Below are positions 47,732 to 56,800 of a stretch of DNA of 64,000 bases, piece by piece. Made by a program: the position numbers and the translations under genes. Each line of letters opens with the position of its first letter. Position 1 is the stretch's first letter. A model generated the notes under the pieces. It made no database searches and was not told where the DNA came from. It worked only from the letters and a program-made list of their open reading frames with translations. Origin of the DNA: Trifolium pratense (Eukaryota > Streptophyta > Magnoliopsida > Fabales > Fabaceae); assembly GCF_020283565.1 (NCBI RefSeq), contig NC_060064.1, positions 29,408,337 through 29,472,336 on the forward strand, read 5' to 3'.

Positions 47732-48031
47732 TTTCCCCCGGTCCTATATATAAGGAACACATCGAGAAAAACACACAAATCAAAGAAATTTTTATTTTTA
47801 TTTTTTATTAAATTTTTTAAAATGTATGTGTTATTCCAAAACTAACCTTGAGAATGTGTCTGTGTAATTAATGCATAATATTGGAATAAATTGCATTTTA
47901 TACAATTTAATAAGAGTATAAAATAGATTATCTATTTAATAAAAAAATAAATTTAAAAAGTGTTTCTTATAAAAAGTATCAATTTTTTTTCTTCCAAAAT
48001 ATTCCTTGTATATATAAAACCGGAGGGAGTA
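47732..48031. mobile_element. Stowaway-like MITE
   Basis: The left end CCCCCGGTCCTATATATAAG and the right end (minus strand TACTCCCTCCGGTTTTATAT) are inverted repeats of roughly 28 bp; interior AT-rich, 300 bp in total. Confidence 0.7.
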
Positions 48032-48275
48032 TAAGCTAGCTTATTGAACTTACCGGTTTGTACATACTAATAATAATTAATAACCACAAATCCTTTCGTA
48101 TTAATAACCACAGATCCTTTCGCTTGAAGTTGTCGATTGCCTTTATTTAATTAAATTCAAGCTATTTTCCAAGGCAATCATCATTTTTATGTTCTAATGT
48201 GCATCCACTGTTTTGATAATTGATATTTCAATTGAGACTTCCGTACACAAATATAAGAAAAAGTGCGTTTTTTAA

Positions 48276-48345
48276 ATTTATTAAATAACAGATGTATCTG
48301 GACTATAATACAGACTAGATACATCTGTTATTCAATGAATCTAAA
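48276..48345. repeat. Small foldback
   Basis: TTAAATAACAGATGTATCTG and, after a 9-15 nt loop, AGATACATCTGTTATTCAAT form a hairpin of about 20 bp. A piece of the same family (ATACATCAGTTATTCAATGA) recurs at about 48832. MITE-derived. Confidence 0.65.
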
Positions 48346-49159
48346 AGAGTACCTTCCTTTTTGTTATTTTCGGCGAGGATTCAACATTGTTAAGCAAAAC
48401 GACTCATAACCCAAATGTCTTAACCCGAAAGTCCCATTATCATGCATTAACCATCTTTACTTCTTCCCATAAGGCCATAACCTAACTATGACTACGATTG
48501 TACAAATATTTCCGTTGAAGTTTTAATTGCCTTGCGTGAATTTAGACTAAACCTTGCATGACTTTGCTAATTCTCGAGGCACAATTAATACATGTGTGGA
48601 TTGCAAAGAACACTACTCCATTATGATAACCATAAGGGCTATAAGTATTTTTGCCTGCTGCGATACTACATTTCTAAGGCCACGATACTTCCAAACATTG
48701 TTAGAGCGCTATTTGAAGATTGTCCTCACTATAACGTTGGACCGCCTCCATCTCTATTGTTAGATCCGATCCGACATAATTGAACTGCTGCCATACCAAA
48801 TGTCGCTGCCTCTTATCATATTTAAGCTAAATACATCAGTTATTCAATGAATCTAAAAAGTAACTTTTGTTTATAAATAAGGCCAGATGAAATAAAATTC
48901 TAATAATTTTTCTTCTTCAATATTTGAAAACCCTCAATTTGTTTTAAAACGGCCCTACGCCAATTTTAATATATTATTGTAGCAGTTTCTCTTTATAATT
49001 TACCTCCCAATATTTGAAAATCCTAAGCCAATTTGCCCTTAATTTGTTCTTCCTCAAATTCTGAATGTGAATTATGCCCATGGTATCTTATATTGGATTA
49101 CTTATTCAATTAATTAAATTGTCGATTAAACTATCTTATATTGATGATGAATTATTAGT

Positions 49160-49369
49160 TGGGCTTTAATTTGTTTTTCAATGGGCCGTGATGGTTGGGT
49201 CATTTAGTTAAGCCCAATGAGATGTCTTCGCTATCAACCATTTTGCTATATAATGGTCATCCTATCAGACAGTTAACACTTGACTAAAAACCTAATTCAT
49301 AAAATGTTAACGGCGATGAGAATAGTCACCCTCTCATTTGTGCTCTCTCGCCGGTTGTCTCTAGATTTC
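49160..49369 (+). promoter_or_regulatory. Promoter-like region with TGGGCY boxes and TATA box, and a short open frame
   Basis: Three site-II-type boxes (TGGGCT 49160, TGGGCC 49182, AGCCCA on the other strand 49211) lie 30-90 bp in front of a TATA-like TATATAAT (49247-49254). A 22-codon frame starts at ATG 49298 (MLTAMRIVTLSFVLSRRLSL...) and stops at 49366, next to a plausible donor (TAATAG|GTACAT at 49370); a plausible acceptor TGCTTTCAG ends at 49461. TGGGCY boxes are typical of plant housekeeping promoters. What follows is not a gene body but inverted duplications, so this may be a captured promoter. Confidence 0.4.
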
Positions 49370-49528
49370 TAATAGGTACATCATTCATGATCAAATCTTG
49401 TTATGACTATAGGCTATAATTTCTATCTATGATTTATAAATTCCAATGTCTTCTGCTTTCAGAATCCATTTTGTTTCATTTTTCAATCGTTCGAAGTTCT
49501 CAAATTGTTTTCATTTTACTAATACTCA

Positions 49529-49835
49529 AAGTTCTTGTGCTTAATCTAATAAAAATGATTGGAAGCCTTTGCCGCACAACTAAATCAAGTGCAACTCGGA
49601 TGAAGCGGTTAAAGATGTGTTGCGCAAAGCAACTTGTGGTTGTATTTTTAAAGACACCTTAATAGACCATATTGAATGAGTTGCAAAACACACACAATAT
49701 GATCCGCTAAAATGTCTTTAAAAATGTGACCACAAATAGCTTTGAGCCACACATTTTTCGTCGCTTCATCCGAGCTCCACTTGATTCAGTTGTGCAGCAT
49801 AGGCTTCCATCAATTTTTGCAGCATTAAACACAAG
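49529..49835. repeat. Long imperfect inverted duplication, arms of about 140 bp
   Basis: The left arm (about 49529-49676) and right arm (about 49697-49835) are inverted copies at roughly 75-80% identity by eye, with a loop near 20 nt. Shared landmarks are GGAAGCCT, GCACAACT, AATCAAGTG, CTCGGATGAAGCG and TTTTTAAAGACA. One frame is open across both arms (ARMKRRKMCG / ATRMKRLKMCC), suggesting a duplicated coding fragment of unknown origin. Confidence 0.75.
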
Positions 49836-49891
49836 AATTTTATTTTATTGGATTATAAATTTTTTTTTTTGCCCTTCTCTCTTTATAAAAA

Positions 49892-49930
49892 TAGTCTAAC
49901 CTAACTTGTGAGCATAAGTAAGTTAGACTA
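49892..49930. repeat. Short hairpin
   Basis: TAGTCTAACCTAACTT (49892-49907) and AAGTAAGTTAGACTA (49916-49930) are inverted, with an 8-nt loop and one or two mismatches. It lies between the two larger foldbacks. Confidence 0.7.
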
Positions 49931-49983
49931 TAAACCCCGATAGACTGGTTTGACATTTTCTCATCTAGATTGGTTTGACTTGA

Positions 49984-50106
49984 GCAAAAGGATGAATTTG
50001 ATGGCTATGTGGCAATGATGTTCAATAATGGTGATGATGCAATGACAAGTGTGTATCACCATTATTGAACATCACTGCCACATAGCCACCAAGTTCATCC
50101 TTTTGC
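49984..50106. repeat. Near-perfect 52-bp stem with 19-nt loop
   Basis: Arms 49984-50035 and 50055-50106 differ at only three of 52 positions. In plus-strand RNA this is one G-U wobble and two A-C mismatches. Both arms keep an open frame with similar residues (DEFDGYVAMMFNNGD and DELGGYVAVMFNNGD), so the stem looks like an inverted duplicate of a coding fragment. The geometry is like a young plant MIRNA or hairpin-siRNA precursor; expression cannot be judged here. Confidence 0.85.
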
Positions 50107-50307
50107 AGTAGCCAAATCTTCATCATGCCCCTTTTCAATATCCTTGATAGAGGTGACTTCATTAATGTAATTATGAAGTAGCTAGTGTTGTTGTTTTCGA
50201 ACTATATTTTTCTGGTTCATCCTCTTTTTGGCGTTTTGGCTGCATGTAGTGGCGTATCACAAGTGGCAACCCTTTAAGTTTAATTGTTCACAACCCTTTA
50301 AGTTTAC

Positions 50308-50361
50308 AATGGCAACCTTTTAGCCATCATGCTTGTTTGTTTGTTCTAAAAGGTTGCCATT
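50308..50361. repeat. Perfect 16-bp inverted repeat
   Basis: AATGGCAACCTTTTAG (50308-50323) and CTAAAAGGTTGCCATT (50346-50361) with a 22-nt loop. Two direct copies of CAACCCTTTAAGTTTA precede it. A (TG)n run is at 50443-50459. Confidence 0.8.
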
Positions 50362-50459
50362 ATTTATGTTTTGGCATTCTAAATCAATGTGAGTGCATGT
50401 TCTAGTAGTATATACTTTCTATTGGTTTGCATTGCCTCCAAGTGTGTGTGTGTGTGTGT

Positions 50460-51780
50460 TTTTTTGAATTTTATATTATGGTTGATATATTTCACATTGA
50501 TGTAGAGTATTTTATATTATATAGACCTTTCAAGCATATTTTTCATTAAGGAACTCACAAATGTACAAATTAACTCTTTTCTTCTTCATTCCATATGGGT
50601 GCTTAGCTTTCATTGTAGATTGATAACGTCCAAATTTTTTTTAAAAATTGTTTCGTAATTTATAAGGCCTAGAGTTTGGGAAATTTCTGAGCAAAATCCT
50701 CTAGGGTTTTCACCTCAATTAAAGAATTGGGGTTTTTGACAAGATCTCGCAATCAAGATTTCGTCTTTTGGTGAAAGTCTTGAAAAACAAAGTAGGAAGC
50801 GGGTCTATGTGAAAAGGCTTGTTCATTGGCATCAACGAATAAGTACCAAGAGGTTTTCTTGGCGAAAGGTTCAAGCTATGCATTGAAGAGCAAGTACCAA
50901 GAGGAGTTTCAAGAAAAGTGGGTATGTCAAGGGAGTAACAAAGAATAATATGTAGTTGGGGATTTGATTCTTGTAGGCTCAAGGATCAAAGAAAGAAGAA
51001 GGAGCACTTCTACATTCAAATATCTTGAAGAACTTGGGTGAAAATTTTCAATATTGGTTTGTATAGTATTGTATTAAACTTTTCTTCTTAACTTTTTGCA
51101 AAATCAATACAATTATATCTTGATCTTTTTCGAAGATTGGGGCAGATGTACGTACCCACAAGCGAGGACTAGATTGGAGAATTGCCTAAATAAATCTTTG
51201 TGTATTTTTCTCTATACTCTTACTTTTGTTAAAAATTGTGCAAAAGTTTCAAATATTTATCTTGTAAAGAAAAATGAATACAATCCGAGAGTGTTTAGAT
51301 GAGATGATACAGATCTCTTTTAGCTTAATCAAGATTTTGGGTTCGATATCTGGTTTGGACATGCAGTTGCGTTAAAACTTTTATGGAGAATTTGTCATCC
51401 ATTTGAATCCCACAAAACTCGAGAGGTTAATATCTGTAGTTGCGCTCAAATAATATATGATTTACACCCAAAAAATGAATACAACAAAAGTCTTTTGTTT
51501 TTGCATTTTGAAAAGAGACATTCAAAGTGTAAAACCTTGATCAACCCTCTTTTTTTCCTTGGCTTCACCGTCGTCTTAATCTCTTTCTCTTCCACAATTC
51601 CACTCATATTCTCCTTGGCTTCACCATCGTCTTAATCTCTTTCTTTTGTTGAGTTTTGAATTCTGAGACAACAGGGAATATGAAGATGAGTTATATATAT
51701 GTTCTCTTCTTTTATGGACAACAAGGACAACAAAGAGTAAAATCAACGGTAGAAGTTTTTCCCAGAATCAAAGACAAGTG
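50460..51780. other. Unassigned intergenic DNA, possibly an LTR relic
   Basis: Around 50630-51240 the text (for example AGTACCAAGAGG twice, GTACGTACCCACAAGCGAGG, AAATAAATCTTTGTG) resembles the R-U5 part of a degraded LTR, but no primer site or partner repeat was found. A 33-bp segment starting CTTGGCTTCACC is duplicated near 51560 and 51616. Confidence 0.35.
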
Positions 51781-52008
51781 TCGTTGCAAGAGGTCATGGA
51801 AATGATTAAGAACAAGCCAGAGTCAAGTTCTGAACTTACTTTGAAAGATCTCGTGGAGGAACATATCCAAAAGTTCATAATATTTTTAAAAAAAGATCAA
51901 AAACAGGATGAAACAGAGGAATGATGGGTTGATGGATTGGGATTGCTGACTGTTGAGGACAACATAACGCTTACTGATGATGATAAGCTGGTTGTTAGAG
52001 CAGATTAA
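51781..52008 (+). pseudogene. Short coding-like relic of unknown origin
   Basis: One frame reads SLQEVMEMIKNKPESSSELT, then LKDLVEEHIQKF, to TGA 51922-51924, and the same frame continues without another stop (WVDGLGLLTVEDNITLTDDD) to TAA 52006. The amino-acid make-up and single in-frame stop suggest a decayed gene fragment. The family is not recognised, and there is no clear start or promoter. Confidence 0.3.
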
Positions 52009-52387
52009 ACAGTAAGCATAGATAGAGGTAGTGACGATGACACCAAAATAGGCGAATGAGAATTAAGGCGGTGAGTCGGTCACCGAGTCAACTCGCAAAT
52101 CAGTAAAAAAGTAGGATTAATTTACATATTGGCCCACACCAATAAAGGAAAAATATTGAACGCACATAATTTCTTTGTTTTCGTGAAATTAGTTGTCGTG
52201 TGATATAGCGGTGCTGTTTTGAAAATTTTATGCGATTCCAGTGCTCATAATGGTCAATACATGGTGGTTTAAGGTTCAAAAGATGTTTACAAAAGTACTT
52301 ACAAATTACCTACTAAAGAATTCTCGCATAAGCGGACGAAATTAATCACACGTTTTTGTATAATATGAGCCAACTTTTTATCGACCA

Positions 52388-52602
52388 CACCGTCCCATTT
52401 TATAAGATATTTTTTGACTAAATGTATTATTCATATGTCTTGTTTTGACCGTATTTTTCAAAGAGTATATAAATGTAAATATTATCATATAATTTCTATA
52501 ATTTTTACTAATGCACAATTAAAGATATTCGTAATCAAATTTATGTATTGACATACGTACAATGGTCAAAGAGTTCTTATATTTTGGGACGGAGGGAGTA
52601 AC
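52388..52602. mobile_element. Stowaway-like MITE
   Basis: The left end CACCGTCCCATTTTATAAGA and the right end (minus strand TTACTCCCTCCGTCCCAAAA) are inverted; 215 bp, AT-rich, just left of the Sirevirus insertion. Confidence 0.65.
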
Positions 52603-52795
52603 ATTTGAATACTTTGAATCCAATGATCCTTCCGAGAGACAATTTATGGAAAACCAAAAAAAAAATACAAAATTCTAAAGTTGCAACTAATTATTAATAA
52701 TGTTCTGGTAAAAAACAAGGGGGTTTGTATTATTGATTAAATGGTGTGATTACACTCAGTTCAATCCCAACAACCCTGGGAGTTTTATAAGTCAG

Positions 52796-52800
52796 AATTC
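52796..52800 (+). repeat. Target-site duplication, left copy
   Basis: AATTC immediately before the 5' LTR, repeated at 62868-62872 immediately after the 3' LTR. Five bp is the usual duplication for Ty1/copia integrases. Confidence 0.93.
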
Positions 52801-53812
52801 TGTTGGCGTTGTATGGTTGGCCTCATTTTGCTAAAACATGTGATCTTTTCTGATGTGGAACTACATGCTTCCACCATCCAGTATAAGCAAGATGTTCGGT
52901 ACAATGCTTCAACATTGGATACCACATCCAGTAGGCCGGGCCTGTGTATGTTGAGATCTCGCGCCTAAGTTCTAAATATGGAATCCACAATAAATGGTCG
53001 TTTGTGATAAGGAGCGTGGTCACGCATAATTATTAATGGATCTCGTGATCAAGTGTTGCTTGTTAATCAGATCTTCAAGTTAAGGAAACAAAACATTTGA
53101 ATTAAAGATTATTTCTTGAAAGGAACCATTAATCATGCTGAGCTATTGAAGCCTAATTGAAGACCTAGCCTGAGCTCGTGAAGGTTATTTAAAGAAGGTT
53201 GACTCCTTTGTTCAACTCACTGAAACCAGAATTGAGTCTTACAAAGCGTGAGTTTAGGTTTTAGTATTGTGTTTATTGTGTTCTAAGTCTTGTGTTGATT
53301 TTCCACTAGACTAGGAACTGTGTGTTTGTGCATTGTAATATCTCTGGAGCTTCTAAGCAAGGAGATAGTGTGTGTATACCATTCCAAAGCTTTTAAGCAC
53401 GGAAGTGGTGTGAGTGTTTTATGAAGTGTGTCTTCACATATTAAATCTAGTATTGTACGATCACAGTGGCTGTGGTCAAGAGGAGGTGAGCGGAGGTTCT
53501 CATACCTAGGTGTGTCTTAGGTAGGATATAGCACGGGTGGTGATTAGGTGAGAAGTCATAAACGGGAGGTTTATTGAGGGCTTCAAACTAATACTATCAT
53601 AGTGGATTCACTCCTGGATTGGTATCCCCCAGAGTAGGCTTATGCTGAACTGGGTTAACAAATTACTGTGTTAATTTACTTTCAGTTTGTTTAATTTATT
53701 ATTCCTTGTGTATGCGCGGTTGGATGTTGGATCATTGATTCACGCATTAAAAGTGTACTATAGTGGTGAAGCGTTGAGTACAACATCTTAATACTAGTGT
53801 GCCAGAATTTCA
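52801..53812 (+). repeat. 5' LTR (1012 bp)
   Basis: Starts TGTTGGCGTTGTATGG and ends GCCAGAATTTCA (TG...CA). A TATA-like site has not been fixed. Matches the 3' LTR over its whole length with a constant offset of 9055 bp. Confidence 0.96.
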
Positions 53813-53814
53813 AT

Positions 53815-53830
53815 TGGCATCAGAGCAGGC
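53815..53830 (+). other. Primer-binding site (tRNA-Met type)
   Basis: TGGCATCAGAGCAGGC begins two bases after the 5' LTR. It matches the TGGTATCAGAGC complement of the initiator tRNA-Met 3' end with one mismatch (C for T at the fourth base). Confidence 0.88.
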
Positions 53831-53880
53831 ACCCTGCTCGAAACTCAGGGTGAGCTTCAGGGACAGAAATTTCTGGTGAG

Positions 53881-56800
53881 ATGGACAAGGAAGGAGGAAC
53901 GGTTTCTAAACCACCACTGCTAACTGGGCCTGAGAACTATGACTACTGGAAAGCTAAGATGATGGTATTTCTTAAATCCATTGATAGCAGAACATGGAAA
54001 GCTGTAGAAAATGGATGGGAACCCCCTATGGTCATTGATAAGGATGGAAAGGTAACAGGTGAAATCAAGCCTAATAAAGACTATTCCAAAGACGAGGATG
54101 ACCTAGCTCTGGGAAATTCAAAAGCCTTGAATGCCATATTCAATGGGGTGGACATCAACATGTTCAGACTTGTTAAACGATGCACTGTAGCCAAACAGGC
54201 GTGGGAAATACTCAGGAAAGCACATGAAGGAACCAACAAGGTAAAGCTGTCCAAACTTCAGATGCTTCGCACAAATTTTGAAAATCTGAGTATGAAGGAA
54301 GAAGAGACTATTCATGACTTTCACATGAATATTTTAGAATTTGCAAATTCATTTGATGCCTTGGGAGAACCCATATCAGATGAAAAACTGGTGAGCAAAA
54401 TCCTCAGATCTCTACCTAACAGGTTTGACATGAAAGTAACAGCAATAGAAGAATCTCAGGATCTGGCCAACATTCAAGTGGATGAACTAATAGGCTCACT
54501 TCAAACCTATGAGATGAGCATAAACCAAAGAAAAGAGAAGAAAACCAAAAGTTTGGCTTTTACTTCTAATACTGCAGAAGATGATGAGATAGATATGGAG
54601 AGTGATGAAAGTTTATCTGAAGCCATGGTGTTACTTGGAAGACAGTTCAACCGTATCATGAAGAGGATGGATAAAAGAAATAAATTCAATGGTCCAAGCA
54701 CCAAATCTGACTTCAACAATAAGTTCAATGGTCCAAGCACCAAATCTGACTTCAACAAACCTGTATCTAGTCAAAGGAGGACCAGAAGTGATGACAAAAG
54801 TACTTCATCTAGAGGAGTTCAGTGTCATGAGTGCGAAGGATTTGGTCATATCAAATCTGAATGCCCTACTTTTCTGAAGAAGAAGAAGAGTCTTGCTGTT
54901 ACTTGGTCAGATGAGGATGATTCAGAAGAAGATGAAGGTGAATCTGCTAAACTTGTCAATGCATTGACAGGTGTCTATGAATCTGATGCTGAATCATGCG
55001 ATGAAACATCATATGAAGAACTTCTGGCTACCTATAAGGACTTATTCATCAGGAGCAATGAATTCTGCAAAGCCTTGGAAAAACAAAAGGAGACAAATTG
55101 TCAACTTCAGGCTGAGAAGAATGAATGTCTGGATATAATTAAGACTCTCAACAAAGAGATTGAAAAGCTGAATGAAGACTTGGAGCATGCTAGAAAACAA
55201 GTTAGAGTTTTTGCATCAGGAGAAGAAAAGTTTCAAGCCATGCTGCTAAAACAAAGTGCTGGTAAGAAACCTATTGGCTTTGATTACGAGATAGTGGATC
55301 AAGAAATGGGTTACAACAAAGCTACAATCACTACCCCCATTAATAAAACTTTTCCTGTTAGTGGTGGGTTACTACCTCCTCATCCTCCCACACATCAGGG
55401 AACTGACACATGGTTAAAACCCAAGCAGCATGTCCAGACTAACTCGATGCCTCAACACCCGCCTCACCATCAATACAACAGGTCAAGATCTAGGACTAAA
55501 AGAAGGAATTGGAGGTGTCATTATTGTGGTAGGAAAGGGCACATTAGACCTTATTGCTACAAACTGTACGGCTATCCACAGAATTCATGGCCACTTGAAC
55601 CCAAATCTGAGAACGTGAATGTCAAGAAAGAATGGAAGAAGAAGGAAGATGGTGTAAGCTTGATAGCTCATACATCACTGCGGGCATCATCTAGACAAGA
55701 TTGGTATTTTGACAGTGGATGCTCTAGACACATGACTGGAGTGGAAGGGTATCTAGCCAACCTAAGGTCCTATGCTACAAGCTTTGTAACATTCGGAGAT
55801 GGAGCTAAGGGAGAAATAAAAGGAATTGGAAACCTAATTGATAATGGGTTACCAAACTTAGACAATGTTCTGTTAGTAAAAGGACTTACAGCAAATTTGA
55901 TTAGCATCAGTCAACTATGTGACCAAGGCATGAAGGTGAACTTCACACAATCTGAATGTCTTGTTACAGATGAAGAAGGAAAACTGATAATGAAGGGAGT
56001 AAGGTCCAAAGACAATTGTTACTTGTGGGTGTCTGAAGAAGGAAATTATATGTCTACCTGCCTCATAAGCAAAAATGAGGAAGTCAAACTCTGGCATCAA
56101 AAGTTGGGTCATCTACACCTGAGAGGAATGAAAAAGGCCATAGCTGAAGAAGCAATCAGAGGATTACCCAAGCTAAAGATAGACGAAGGAACAATATGTG
56201 GAGAATGTCAGATAGGCAAACAAACCAAGGTGGCGCACCCAAGGCTTCAACATCAATCTACTACCAGAACACTTGAATTGTTACACATGGATTTGATGGG
56301 ACCTATGCAGACTGAAAGTCTTGGAGGAAAAAGGTATGCTTTTGTTATGGTGGATGATTTCTCTAGATTTACATGGATAGACTTCCTTAGAGAAAAATCA
56401 GACAGTTTTGAAACATTTAGAAACTTATGTGTACAACTTCAAAGAGAAAAGGGGTCTGTCATCATAAGGGTCAGAAGTGATCATGGAAAGGAATTTGAGA
56501 ATAGCAAATTCTATGATTTCTGTGCAGCAGAAGGTATCCAACATGAATTCTCTGCTCCCATAACACCACAACAAAATGGTGTAGTAGAGAGAAAGAATAG
56601 AACCATTCAAGAGTCTGCTAGGGTAATGCTTCATGCCAAGGGTCTTCCATATCAGTTCTGGGCAGAGGCTATGAGTACAGCCTGCTACATACACAACCGT
56701 GTAACACTCAAAAAGGGAACATCTGCAACCTTGTATGAATTATGGAAGGGAAGAAAGCCAACTGTGAAACACTTTCACATTTTTGGGAGTAAATGCTACA

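Larger units (their letters stand above)
46098..49150. other. Gene-poor intergenic DNA with microsatellites and MITEs
   Basis: Apart from the AGP upstream region, the ATT microsatellite, two MITEs and a small hairpin listed separately, no gene is supported. The short frames here are in low-complexity or transposon sequence. Confidence 0.5.

Noticed and set aside
52823..53023. 66-codon minus-strand frame, also present at 61878-62078
   Set aside because: Lies inside both LTRs in identical form and has no recognised motif; chance frame in repeated DNA.
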